This document shows positions 39,581 through 48,448 of a stretch of 64,000 nt of DNA, one piece after another. How positions within the stretch are numbered: the stretch's first letter is position 1; each line of letters starts with the position of its first letter. The notes beneath the pieces are model-generated. The model was not told the DNA's origin, made no database searches, and worked only from the letters and a program-made list of their open reading frames with translations. This DNA is from Methylobacillus gramineus (lineage in GTDB: Bacteria > Pseudomonadota > Gammaproteobacteria > Burkholderiales > Methylophilaceae), in assembly GCF_020532675.1 (NCBI RefSeq), contig NZ_JAJAVE010000003.1, forward strand, positions 62,001-126,000, given 5' to 3'. A program made the translations under genes and the position numbers.

Positions 39581-41332
39581 ATGAATATTCCCTACATTCC
39601 CGAAGACTCCCCTTTCAATACAGACCAGAAAGCCTGGCTGGCTGGATTCCTGGCAGGCATGAATACCCGCTTATTAGCGAGTGATCAGGCAGCTGGTGCT
39701 GCTCGTGCCAAACCGCCTGTGTATATCCTCTATGGCACCCAGACCGGTAATGCAGAAGGCCTTGCCCGTACTGCGGCTGCCACTGCCAAGAGCCATGGCC
39801 TGGAGCCGGTCGTCAAATCCCTGGACGAGGTTGAGCTGGAAGCTTTTGCTACCATGCGGCGCGTCATGATCGTGACTTCCACCTATGGTGAAGGCGAAAT
39901 GCCGGATAACGCCGAGCTGTTCTGGGAGGCGATCTCCTCTCCAACCATCGCACGCCTGGAAGAGATGACCTTTGGCGTGCTGGCAATTGGGGATACTGGT
40001 TACGATGGTTTCTGTGAAGCAGGCAAGCTGATCGACATGCGCCTGGAGCAGTTGGGTGCAAAGCGCCTGCTGGCAAGGGTGGATTGCGATGTGGATTTTG
40101 AAGAGCCCGCCAATGGCTGGATAGAAGCTGCCATGCCGTTGTTCGCAGAAGTAGAAGGTGGCCCGGATGAAGTGGCGGCAGCACCTGATACACCAGAAGC
40201 TGCGCCTGTGGTATCGGCCTATAACCGTAAAAACCCTTATGTTTCCACGCTGGCAGTCAATCGTCGCCTGTCTGGCAATGACTCTGCCAAGGAAATTCGC
40301 CACTATGAATTTGACCTGGCGGGTAGCGGACTGACCTATGAAGCGGGCGATGCCCTCAATGTGGTGCCGGAGAACGACCCAGCCTTGGTGGAGTTGATGT
40401 TGAACCGCCTGGGCGTGGCCGCCGATAAAGCGGTTGCCAAGCACGACAAGCCATTGGGTGAGCTGCTAAGCCGCTCATTGGAGATTTCAACGCCGTCACG
40501 CGAGTTGATTGCCGCCATTGAACAGCGTGCTGGCAATGAAGATTTGAGCAATATCGTCCGCAGTGGTGACAAAGAGGCCCTGGAAAACTGGTTGTGGGGC
40601 AAGGATACGCTGGACCTGCTGCAACTCAATCCAGCGCTAGCGCTTGAAGCGGATGACTTTGTCAGTCTGCTCAAGCCACTGCAACACCGTGCCTATTCCA
40701 TTTCCTCCAGTGCATTGGCTAACCCTGATCGGGTACACCTCACGATTGCGAGTGTGCGCTATCGCACTGGTGAACGTTTGCGCGGTGGTGTCTGCTCAAC
40801 TTACCTGGCTGACCGTGTCAATGAAGGTGACCAGGCCGGGATTTTTGTCACGACTAACAAGGCATTCCGCGTACCAGCGGACAAGGCTGCCCCTGTCATC
40901 ATGGTGGGCCCTGGTACCGGCATTGCCCCGTTCCGCGCCTTCCTGCAGGAGCGCCGTGAGTCTGGTGCCAATGGACGTAACTGGTTGTTCTTTGGTGACC
41001 AGAAGCGTGCCAGCGATTTTATCTATGAAGATGAGCTGACCGGCATGATGAAGGATGGCATATTGAGTCGTCTGGATCTGGCTTTCTCGCGCGATCAGTC
41101 AGACAAGATTTATGTCCAGACCCGCATGAAGGAGAACGGCAAGGAGCTGTTCGCCTGGTTGCAAGAGGGCGGCCATTTCTATGTCTGTGGCGATGCCAGC
41201 CGCATGGCCAAGGACGTGGATCAGGCGTTACATGATGTGATAGCCCAGCATGGTGGCTTGGATGCAGATGCCGCGGCTGGTTACGTCAATCAGCTCAAGC
41301 GTGAAAAGCGCTACCTGCGAGACGTCTATTAA
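39581..41332 (+). CDS. CysJ-like NADPH-flavodoxin/FAD diflavin reductase
   Basis: This 583-residue soluble protein has a flavodoxin (FMN) domain at about 48-190 (YGTQTGNAEGLA, TSTYGEGEMPDNA, IGDTGYDGFCEAGK). An FAD domain with connecting region runs over about 210-430 (RAYSISSSAL; GGVCSTYLADR), and an NADPH domain follows (MVGPGTGIAPFRAFLQER, FGDQKRASDFIY), ending YLRDVY like CysJ. It would pass electrons NADPH to FAD to FMN to a partner. Sulfite reductase flavoprotein is the closest name, but no hemoprotein (cysI) is near. It lies 63 bases after the glutamate synthase gene in the place of gltD. I infer that it may feed electrons to that enzyme. Sulfite reduction with a distant cysI remains possible. 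Confidence 0.88.
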   Translation: MNIPYIPEDSPFNTDQKAWLAGFLAGMNTRLLASDQAAGAARAKPPVYILYGTQTGNAEGLARTAAATAKSHGLEPVVKSLDEVELEAFATMRRVMIVTSTYGEGEMPDNAELFWEAISSPTIARLEEMTFGVLAIGDTGYDGFCEAGKLIDMRLEQLGAKRLLARVDCDVDFEEPANGWIEAAMPLFAEVEGGPDEVAAAPDTPEAAPVVSAYNRKNPYVSTLAVNRRLSGNDSAKEIRHYEFDLAGSGLTYEAGDALNVVPENDPALVELMLNRLGVAADKAVAKHDKPLGELLSRSLEISTPSRELIAAIEQRAGNEDLSNIVRSGDKEALENWLWGKDTLDLLQLNPALALEADDFVSLLKPLQHRAYSISSSALANPDRVHLTIASVRYRTGERLRGGVCSTYLADRVNEGDQAGIFVTTNKAFRVPADKAAPVIMVGPGTGIAPFRAFLQERRESGANGRNWLFFGDQKRASDFIYEDELTGMMKDGILSRLDLAFSRDQSDKIYVQTRMKENGKELFAWLQEGGHFYVCGDASRMAKDVDQALHDVIAQHGGLDADAAAGYVNQLKREKRYLRDVY

Positions 41333-41358
41333 TTGCAGTTAAATTTCATGCAGTAACC

Positions 41359-41387
41359 AAAACGGGGCCATGTGCCCCGTTTTTTTT
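41359..41387. terminator. terminator of the glutamate synthase-reductase operon
   Basis: AAAACGGGGC / GCCCCGTTTT stem with a CATGT loop and an eight-T tail, 26 bases after the reductase stop. It shows that the two genes form one transcription unit. Confidence 0.93.
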
Positions 41388-41575
41388 GATGTTAGTCACA
41401 AGTGACGATGGAACAACAGTTTAGATGGCATAAACAGGGTATTTACCCCATGCACTCTGGAATTTTTCATGATTTTTCGGGCTTGAGGGTGTCCTTTTTT
41501 CGATCTCGCGTGTCATTACTAGTAAGAACCGCAATTTTTCAACAATAACAATATGTATGCTTTACGGGGTACCTG

Positions 41576-42193
41576 ATGAACACAACAATATTGAAGGCCT
41601 GTGCCGGAGCGCTGGGTTTGCTCGCCAGCCTGAATGCCTATGCTAACTATCTGTGGCTGGAGCCTGGAGAAAAAGGTACCAGTGCTTACATCGGGCTCTA
41701 TGAATCCGAACGTCTGGCGCCCACTACTGTGGCTGCTGCGCGCGCGTATCTGGCAGATGGCAAGGATTTGCCATTAAAGGCGGAAAAACATCAATTGACG
41801 GTGGATGCCGATGGCAGTGCAGATGTCAGGCTGACAGCCCAGGCCGTGACCGATGGCAATGTGTTGAATTTTTACCAGGCACGTCTGGGTCGCAATGAAA
41901 CCAAGGCCGTTAATGACCTGGAGCTGGTACCTACCGAACCTAACGGCAACACTTTCAAGCTGGTGTGGAAGGGCACGCCAGTCGCGGCCTCCCAGGTCAA
42001 TGTCACTACCAGTGAAGGTTGGATACGCACTTTGAAACCAGCCGAGGATGGCACAGTATCCATGTCCACCCCTTTTCCTGGCTTGTATGTGCTGGAAGTG
42101 ACGGCACGCGTGAATGGCTCCATGACACATCAGGGCAAGAAGTACGAGGATGTGCGGCATACTGCTACCCTGACATTTGTGGTGAAGAATTAA
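41576..42193 (+). CDS. exported DUF4198-like protein
   Basis: This 205-residue protein has a signal peptide (MNTTILKACAGALGLLASLN, cut near AYA-N at 24). The mature part starts NYLWLEPGEKGTSAYIGLYE, resembling DUF4198 periplasmic proteins, which are often found near metal-uptake genes. Beta-rich segments and a C-terminal half with FPGLYVLEVTARVNG suggest a carboxypeptidase-regulatory or Ig-like fold. Its stop abuts the macA start, so it belongs to the exporter operon. The function is not known; an accessory role in metal or siderophore handling is a guess. Confidence 0.6.
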   Translation: MNTTILKACAGALGLLASLNAYANYLWLEPGEKGTSAYIGLYESERLAPTTVAAARAYLADGKDLPLKAEKHQLTVDADGSADVRLTAQAVTDGNVLNFYQARLGRNETKAVNDLELVPTEPNGNTFKLVWKGTPVAASQVNVTTSEGWIRTLKPAEDGTVSMSTPFPGLYVLEVTARVNGSMTHQGKKYEDVRHTATLTFVVKN

Positions 42194-43363
42194 ATGGCAG
42201 CACGCAGGTTTGGCTGGTTGTCCTGGGCGCTATTACTGGCGGTCGTACTCATATGCGCGTGGCTATGGTGGAACGGGCGCGCATCGCACGCGTTTGAGAC
42301 TGAACAGGTAAAGCGTGGTGACATTGAGTATAACGTGACCGCCATTGGTACCTTGCAGCCGCGTAGTTACGTGGATGTGGGCGCGCAGGTATCTGGCCAG
42401 ATCCTGGCTTTGCATGCGCAACCTGGGGATGCGGTGCAGAAGGGTCAGCTTTTGGCCGAGATTGATCCGCGCGTACCTCAGGCCACCGTGGATGCAGGAC
42501 GTGGTGCACTGGCAGGCCTGCAGGCCCAGCTGGAAGAGCAAGAGGCGCAATATGAGCTGGCAAGCCAGCAACAGGAACGCCAGCAACAGATGCAAGCCGA
42601 TGGATCGACCCGGACCGAAGAGGTGCAACAGGCGCAGGCTGCGTTGAAAACGGCATTGGCGCGTATCAAGAATCTCAAGGCGCAGATTGAGCAAACGCAA
42701 TCCACGTTGCAGGGCAATGAGGCACTGCTTGGCTTTACCAAGATTTATGCGCCGATGGCAGGTACTGTAATTTCCATCGAAGCCAAGGCCGGGCAGACAC
42801 TAAATGCCACCTACCAAACCCCTACTCTGTTGCGCATTGCTGACCTGTCGACCATGACGGTATGGACCGATGTATCGGAGGCGGATGTGCGTCATGTCAA
42901 ACCGGGCATGCAAGTGTATTTCAAGACGCTGGGCGGTGATCTGCGACGCTGGAACAGTACGGTGCGCCAGGTGCTTCCTGCACCGCCCAAGCCTGAAGGC
43001 CAGACGGCTAGTGCTACGCAGGCAACCAGCGGCAACAAGGTGGTGCTCTACACCGTATTATTTGATGTGGATAATCGCGATGGTGAGCTCATGCCGCAAA
43101 TGACAGCACAAGCATCCTTTATCGTGGCGGCAGCACACCAGACCATTACCGTACCGGTTGCAGCGCTGACAGAGGTGGATGCCAAAACCAGTCAGTACAA
43201 AGTACAGGTATTGACGGACCAAGGCAAGACAGTCTGGCGCGAGGTCAAGGTCGGGGTGCGTAATCGTTTACGCGCAGAGGTGCAATCTGGCCTGAACGAG
43301 GGAGAGCAACTGGTCACGGCCATCAAGGCAAGCAAACCTAGCCCCTGGAGATTCCAGTTTTGA
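42194..43363 (+). CDS. macA: MacA-like periplasmic adaptor (membrane fusion protein)
   Basis: This 389-residue adaptor is anchored by an N-terminal helix (about 8-26, [18 protein letters not shown]). The lipoyl half-motif [30 protein letters not shown] near 62-92 is followed by an alpha-hairpin coiled coil (about 100-165, rich in glutamine) and the second lipoyl half [19 protein letters not shown]. It bridges the MacB ABC transporter and an outer-membrane channel. The ATG is one base after the preceding stop, and macB overlaps its end. Family assignment is firm; the substrate is not known. Confidence 0.9.
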   Translation: MAARRFGWLSWALLLAVVLICAWLWWNGRASHAFETEQVKRGDIEYNVTAIGTLQPRSYVDVGAQVSGQILALHAQPGDAVQKGQLLAEIDPRVPQATVDAGRGALAGLQAQLEEQEAQYELASQQQERQQQMQADGSTRTEEVQQAQAALKTALARIKNLKAQIEQTQSTLQGNEALLGFTKIYAPMAGTVISIEAKAGQTLNATYQTPTLLRIADLSTMTVWTDVSEADVRHVKPGMQVYFKTLGGDLRRWNSTVRQVLPAPPKPEGQTASATQATSGNKVVLYTVLFDVDNRDGELMPQMTAQASFIVAAAHQTITVPVAALTEVDAKTSQYKVQVLTDQGKTVWREVKVGVRNRLRAEVQSGLNEGEQLVTAIKASKPSPWRFQF

Positions 43364-45312
43364 GTGAATCCAAGCCGCTGATATCCTTATTTGATATCCG
43401 CAAGCACTATGGCGGCGGGGATAAGCCGCGCGTGGATATCCTGCACGGTATTTCACTGGAGATTCATGCAGGGGAGTTTGTGGCGATTGTCGGTGCTTCT
43501 GGCTCGGGAAAATCCACGCTGATGAACATCCTGGGCTGTCTTGACCGCCCAAGTGAAGGCAGTTATTACTTCGCCGGGCGCAATGTGGCGCAAATGGATG
43601 CAGACGAGCTCGCCTGGTTGCGGCGTGAGGCCTTTGGTTTTGTGTTCCAGAGTTATAACCTGATCGCAAACGAGACTGCTCAGGAAAACGTTGAAATACC
43701 CGCGCTCTACTCTGGTATGCCAGAGCATGCGCGCGCAGAGCGGGCCAAGGCCTTGCTCATGCGCCTGGGTCTGGCAGATCGTTGCCAGTATCGACCAAAA
43801 CAACTGTCCGGTGGTCAGCAGCAGCGGGTATCAATTGCCCGTGCCTTGATGAATGGCGGAAGTATCATCCTTGCCGATGAGCCCACAGGTGCGCTGGATT
43901 CGCGTAGTGGCGAGGAAGTGATGCGCCTGTTGAATGAGCTTGCCGATGCAGGACATACCGTTATCCTGATCACGCATGACCGCGACGTGGCGGCCAGTGC
44001 AAAGCGCATCATCGAAATCCGCGATGGCAAGATTATCAGTGATACCGGTGTTGGTGTTTTAGGTGAGCAGACCATAGGGCAGACATTTGAGTTCAGTCCT
44101 AAAGCACTCCCAGCCAAGTCTCAATGGCGTGGTGATGTGCTGGAAGCCTGCCGTGCTGCCTGGCGGGTGATGTGGGTCAACCGTTTCCGTACAGCACTGA
44201 CCTTGCTCGGCATCATTATCGGCGTGGCCTCGGTGATCGTGATGCTGGCAGTCGGCATGGGCACCAAGGAGCGTGTGGTCAGTGAGCTGGGTGCCTTTGG
44301 CACCAATCATATCTATATCAGTCCCAAGCGAGAGAGTTCGCGCATTCCCGGGCGTGGCATTAATAGCGCCGATCTGGAAGCCTTGGCGGATATCCCGCAG
44401 ATTAGCTATGTTTTGCCTAATCTTTCTGGCAGCAAGATCGTGCGTTATGGCAACGAGGACGTGCAAACGCGCATCAAGGGCTCCCGTGCGGCCATGTCGA
44501 GGATGTTGTCCTGGCCTGTGGTCAGGGGCAGTTTCTTTACCGAGGAAGATGATCAGCGTATGGCCACCGTGGCGGTACTGGGGCCACGCTTGGTGCGCAA
44601 TCTCATGCCCGATGTCGAGAATCCGGTGGGCGAAACCATACTGATCGGCAATGTGCCATTCCAGGTGATCGGGGTACTGGATTCCAAGGGCGCTGTGACC
44701 GGCGACCAGAGCGATGATGACCTGGTGGTGATCCCCTATACCACTGCCAGTCTGCGGGTGTTTGGCGAGCGTGATCCTTCCTACATCACCCTGGAAGTCG
44801 GCGATATGAAGCAGGTCGATGTGGCAGAAAAAGCGGTGGATGATCTCTTGTTTGAACGGCATCGGGTACGGGATTATGCCCTGGAGAATGCTGCGGCCTG
44901 GATTGCGGCACAAGCCAAGACCCAGGACAGCATGGGCGTGATGCTGGCCTTGATTGCGGTGGTTTCCCTGGGGGTGGGCGGTATCGGTGTCATGAATGTG
45001 ATGTTGATGACGGTGCGGGAGCGTACGCGCGAGATAGGCATCCGCATGGCGACTGGCGCACGCCAGCGCGACATCCTGCAGCAGTTTCTCACTGAAGCCG
45101 TGCTGGTGACCACTGTGGGAGGCGTCACCGGCGTGGTGCTCGGGCTGGCCATCGGTGTTGCCCTCGTGTTGTGGGGCATGCCGGTTATCTTTTCCTTTAG
45201 CGCAGTCATCGGCGCTTTTTTCTGTTCCGTAATTACCGGGGTGGTGTTTGGTTTTATGCCTGCGCGTCAGGCCGCCAAGCTGGATCCGGTAGTGGCGCTT
45301 GCCAGTGAGTAA
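43360..45312 (+). CDS. macB: MacB-like ABC transporter (ATPase-permease fusion)
   Basis: This 650-residue protein has an N-terminal ABC domain with Walker [10 protein letters not shown] at 45-53, signature [15 protein letters not shown], Walker [14 protein letters not shown] and H-loop THD. The C-terminal half has one helix near 275-300, a large periplasmic domain, and three more helices at the end (MacB/FtsX fold; [20 protein letters not shown]). MacB pumps extrude macrolides, peptides or siderophores by mechanotransmission. The start is TTG at 43360, overlapping the macA stop, because no ATG or in-frame GTG fits. Pyoverdine exporters of this class (PvdRT-OpmQ) make siderophore export a reasonable idea beside these iron genes. 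Confidence 0.92.
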   Translation: MSESKPLISLFDIRKHYGGGDKPRVDILHGISLEIHAGEFVAIVGASGSGKSTLMNILGCLDRPSEGSYYFAGRNVAQMDADELAWLRREAFGFVFQSYNLIANETAQENVEIPALYSGMPEHARAERAKALLMRLGLADRCQYRPKQLSGGQQQRVSIARALMNGGSIILADEPTGALDSRSGEEVMRLLNELADAGHTVILITHDRDVAASAKRIIEIRDGKIISDTGVGVLGEQTIGQTFEFSPKALPAKSQWRGDVLEACRAAWRVMWVNRFRTALTLLGIIIGVASVIVMLAVGMGTKERVVSELGAFGTNHIYISPKRESSRIPGRGINSADLEALADIPQISYVLPNLSGSKIVRYGNEDVQTRIKGSRAAMSRMLSWPVVRGSFFTEEDDQRMATVAVLGPRLVRNLMPDVENPVGETILIGNVPFQVIGVLDSKGAVTGDQSDDDLVVIPYTTASLRVFGERDPSYITLEVGDMKQVDVAEKAVDDLLFERHRVRDYALENAAAWIAAQAKTQDSMGVMLALIAVVSLGVGGIGVMNVMLMTVRERTREIGIRMATGARQRDILQQFLTEAVLVTTVGGVTGVVLGLAIGVALVLWGMPVIFSFSAVIGAFFCSVITGVVFGFMPARQAAKLDPVVALASE

Positions 45313-45313
45313 T

Positions 45314-46696
45314 ATGAAAGCCCTGAGTTTATTTCTGCTGGTATTGTTGCCAGCCTGTACCAGCGTGCAACCTTTACAGCTACAACCTGAAGATGGACTG
45401 TCTCCGCTGCCTGCTGCATGGCGCAATGCTTCATCCCTAGACAATAACAAGCTGGATCAGGCGTGGTGGCAGGCATTTGGTAGCCCTGACCTGGATCGCC
45501 TGGTGCGTAGTGTGCACACCGACAGCTTCAATATGGCCGCTGCAATTGCGCGAGTAGAGCAGGCACAGAAGCTGGCCGTGGTGGCGGGAGCGCCGTTGTT
45601 GCCTGAGGTGTCGGCAACCGGTAGCCTGGGTCGGCAGCGCAGGATGGGCGGCAGTAGTGATGCTGCCAGCCTGAGCAATTACTCAGCAGGCCTGGCCGCC
45701 AGTTATGAGATTGATTTCTGGGGCAAGAACCGGGCGGCTTACCAGGGTGCCCTGTCCACGTTGCGGGCCAGTGAATTTGACCGTGACAGCCTGCAACTGA
45801 CCTTGACGGCCAGTGTGGCGACAGCCTGGATACAGCAGACTGGCCTGCAAGACCGGGTGCAGATTGCCGGACGTAACCTGGAGAATGCCGAGCGGGTGCT
45901 GCAGCTGGTGGAGTCCCGCTATCGGGCAGGCGCAGCCACTCCGATAGAGCTGGCACAACAGCGCGGCCTGGTGGCGTCCCAGCGTCGTAGCCAGGCCTTG
46001 TTGCAACAGCAATACGGCAATATCCAGGCGGCGCTGGCAGTATTGTTGTCCAAGTCAGTCAGCGAGCTGGCAATCGCGGACAACAGCCTGAATCAGGTGG
46101 CCAAGCCGATGATTGGGCTGGTAATGCCTTCCGAGTTGTTGACCCGACGGCCCGATATCGCACGTGCAGAAGCCAGCCTGCTGGCAGCAGATGCCAATAT
46201 TCAGGTTGCCCGTGCCACCATGTTACCCAGCATCACATTGACTGGCGGCATTTCTACTGGGAGTGATCACTTACATAGTGTGTTTGATAACCCCTTGTAT
46301 AGCCTGGCTGCAGGGATCGCCGCCCCTATTTTCAATGCTGGCCGTTTAGCCGCACAACGCGATTACGCGATTGCGCGCCGACAAGAATTGTTAGCCAATT
46401 ATCGCCAGGCCATTATTACCGCATTTGCGGATGTGGAAACTGCGCTGAATCTGATCAATGGCATAGATCGCCAAACCCAGGCACAGGATGTAGAGCTGGA
46501 AAATGCCCAGCGTGCTTTTGCACTGGCGGAGTCTCGCTACAAGGCGGGTGCCGAGACCTTGCTCACCATGCTGGATACCCAGCGTACCTTGTTTGCGGCG
46601 CAGGACTTGGCAGTTCAGTTGCATCAACTCAGCTTGCAAGCATCGGTTGATCTATACCGTGCGCTCGGTGGAGGATGGCAGCAGGTAGCCAGGTAG
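45314..46696 (+). CDS. NodT-family outer-membrane efflux lipoprotein
   Basis: This 460-residue TolC-like channel starts MKALSLFLLVLLPACTS, with a lipobox and Cys15 as the lipidation site. Two OEP repeats follow (about 60-245 and 265-455), with the typical segments YEIDFWGKNRAAYQGA, ESRYRAGAATPIELAQQR and ESRYKAGAETLLTMLDTQR. It completes a tripartite exporter with the adjacent MacA and MacB. The ATG at 45314 is just after the macB stop; an upstream frame start at 45299 would spoil the lipoprotein signal. A short GGCCGT/ACGGCC hairpin follows the gene without a T run. Confidence 0.92.
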   Translation: MKALSLFLLVLLPACTSVQPLQLQPEDGLSPLPAAWRNASSLDNNKLDQAWWQAFGSPDLDRLVRSVHTDSFNMAAAIARVEQAQKLAVVAGAPLLPEVSATGSLGRQRRMGGSSDAASLSNYSAGLAASYEIDFWGKNRAAYQGALSTLRASEFDRDSLQLTLTASVATAWIQQTGLQDRVQIAGRNLENAERVLQLVESRYRAGAATPIELAQQRGLVASQRRSQALLQQQYGNIQAALAVLLSKSVSELAIADNSLNQVAKPMIGLVMPSELLTRRPDIARAEASLLAADANIQVARATMLPSITLTGGISTGSDHLHSVFDNPLYSLAAGIAAPIFNAGRLAAQRDYAIARRQELLANYRQAIITAFADVETALNLINGIDRQTQAQDVELENAQRAFALAESRYKAGAETLLTMLDTQRTLFAAQDLAVQLHQLSLQASVDLYRALGGGWQQVAR

Positions 46697-46772
46697 CACA
46701 AGGCCAGAGGATGACGGCCGTCTTACGGCCAAGGGAGCGTGGCTTGCCAGCAGGATCAGTTAAAGACTAAAA

Positions 46773-46787
46773 TGAGAATTGTTATCG
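46773..46787. promoter_or_regulatory. Fur-box-like operator upstream of fecI cassette 2
   Basis: TGAGAATTGTTATCG matches the 7-1-7 Fur consensus at 11 of 14 positions and lies 30 bases before the sigma factor start. Confidence 0.6.
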
Positions 46788-46816
46788 ATAAACTTGCTTA
46801 ATCTACTTTCTCCTTC

Positions 46817-47347
46817 ATGCCCTCTTCCGAGCCGTCCGCGGCCCAGCGCCTCAGTCACCTGTATACAGACAACCATGCATGGCTATTTGCATGGCTGCGT
46901 AAAAAGCTGGGTTGCCCACATGAAGCGGCAGATCTGGTGCAGGACACGTTTACCCGTATCCTGTCCTCGCGCGATATCCTGTTTAGCATCAAAGAGCCGC
47001 GCGCATATCTCACTACGACGGCCAAGCATTTATTGATAAACCAGGCCAGGCGCCGGGCCATAGAGGAAGCCTACCTGGCGGGTTTGATCGCTTTAGGGGA
47101 AGATCATGCGCCTTCTCCTGAACAAGTATTGGTCGCCGTCGAAGCCCTGGCGCAAATCAGTGCCGTGCTGGAAGGGTTGGCAGACAAACCGCGCACGGCC
47201 TTTTTGCTACGCTATCTGGATGGCCTGTCCCATGCCGAAATTGCTGCGGCATTGGGGGTTTCGACCAAGATGATCCAGAAATACCTGGTGCAGGCACTGG
47301 TGCATTGCCATGCTGCATTGGGACAAGATCAGACTATTGCCTCGTGA
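46817..47347 (+). CDS. FecI-type ECF sigma factor (cassette 2)
   Basis: This 176-residue ECF sigma factor has region 2 LYTDNHAWLFAWLRKKLGCP...AADLVQDTFTRIL near 15-55. Region 4 has LSHAEIAAALGVSTKMIQKYLVQA near 136-159, with the FecI-type ending of the recognition helix (KMIQKYLV). The start ATG at 46817 lies 30 bases after a Fur-box-like sequence. The stop overlaps the GTG start of fecR. It is expected to act on the receptor promoter at 48322-48448. Confidence 0.9.
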   Translation: MPSSEPSAAQRLSHLYTDNHAWLFAWLRKKLGCPHEAADLVQDTFTRILSSRDILFSIKEPRAYLTTTAKHLLINQARRRAIEEAYLAGLIALGEDHAPSPEQVLVAVEALAQISAVLEGLADKPRTAFLLRYLDGLSHAEIAAALGVSTKMIQKYLVQALVHCHAALGQDQTIAS

Positions 47348-48321
47348 GTGCCAGCAGCACAGACATTGCCGAGCAGGCTGCCGAATGGTTGATCCAGCTC
47401 TCTGATGAAAGCAGTGCAGATACGCAGGCAGCATTTGCCCGCTGGCAGCAGGCTGATCCCAGGCATGCACAAGCGGTAGAGCAGATGCAGGGCCTGATTG
47501 GGCAACTGGAAGGTTTTCAACATGCCAGCACTCCAGCGCATGCGGCCCTCAAGGCCGGGATGACACCGAGCAAGCGCCGTCACAAAGCCAAGCCGATTGC
47601 GGGCGCCCTCTTCACCTTGCTCGCACTTTGCCTGCCTGTATGGATAGCATTACAGCATTACCCGCTGGATTATTTGATGGCGGATATCAGTACCTCAACT
47701 GCGGAATGGAAATCCCAGACATTAGCCGATAACACCCACATCACACTCAATAGCAACAGCGCGGTTGATGTCGAGTTTGATCAACATCAGCGGGTGCTAC
47801 GTCTGGTGCAGGGTGAAATCCTGGTCGATGTAGCCAAGGATGCTGCGCGGCCATTTGTGGTGAAAACCGAGCATGGCAGCATCACTGCGCTGGGGACGCG
47901 GTTTGTGGTGAGTCATCATGATCATGCCACGGCATTGGCGATGCTGGAGTCCAAGGTCATGGTCAACAGCGGACTTGCTGACCATGCGGCTGGCACTTTA
48001 GTGACGCAGGGGCAAAGTGTCGTGTTCCAGCAAGATGGCGTAGGGTCTATCAGCACGATTGATGCTGACAGCCTGAATGATGCCTGGAAATTGCACCAGC
48101 TGGTGGTGCAGGATCAGCCACTATCGGATGTCCTGGCTATCCTTTCACGGCATAGGCGTGGACATATACAGTTTAACCCTGATGAGTTGCATGCATATCG
48201 CGTTACCGCGGTATTGCCGCTGGATAACACGGATCATGCGCTGCAATTGCTTGCCGACAGTCTCCCGCTAAGTGTCCGCAGCTATACCCCCTGGTTCGTG
48301 CTGGTCGATCCCCATCCCTAA
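47344..48321 (+). CDS. FecR-type anti-sigma regulator (cassette 2)
   Basis: This 325-residue inner-membrane protein starts at a GTG (47344) overlapping the fecI stop. A longer frame from 47305 is less likely. The cytoplasmic anti-sigma segment is IAEQAAEWLIQLSDESSADT. The single membrane helix is near 82-102 (IAGALFTLLALCLPVWIAL). The periplasmic FecR domain has GSITALGTRFVVSH, and the C-terminal receptor-binding (DUF4974-like) segment is LSDVLAILSRHRRGHIQFNP. It relays ligand occupancy of the FecA STN domain to FecI. Confidence 0.9.
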   Translation: MSASSTDIAEQAAEWLIQLSDESSADTQAAFARWQQADPRHAQAVEQMQGLIGQLEGFQHASTPAHAALKAGMTPSKRRHKAKPIAGALFTLLALCLPVWIALQHYPLDYLMADISTSTAEWKSQTLADNTHITLNSNSAVDVEFDQHQRVLRLVQGEILVDVAKDAARPFVVKTEHGSITALGTRFVVSHHDHATALAMLESKVMVNSGLADHAAGTLVTQGQSVVFQQDGVGSISTIDADSLNDAWKLHQLVVQDQPLSDVLAILSRHRRGHIQFNPDELHAYRVTAVLPLDNTDHALQLLADSLPLSVRSYTPWFVLVDPHP

Positions 48322-48448
48322 TCCCTGTAACGTCGTTCAATTGGCTGGGTATGACGAGGGGTACCAGAATATTTTCCCTGAATGGTTCCAGTTTTCATTT
48401 GCCAAGTGTCTTGGTAATTGAACACTTCATTCCAGGATCAATGACAAC

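Noticed and set aside
39674-40444. 256-codon minus-strand frame opposite the diflavin reductase
   Set aside because: Covers the conserved flavodoxin domain in antisense; no supporting signals.
44059-45450. 463-codon open frame on the minus strand inside macB
   Set aside because: It lies wholly antisense to macB and the start of the outer-membrane factor gene, both of which carry full family motifs. The translated product is rich in His/Gln and resembles no family; it is a codon-bias shadow.
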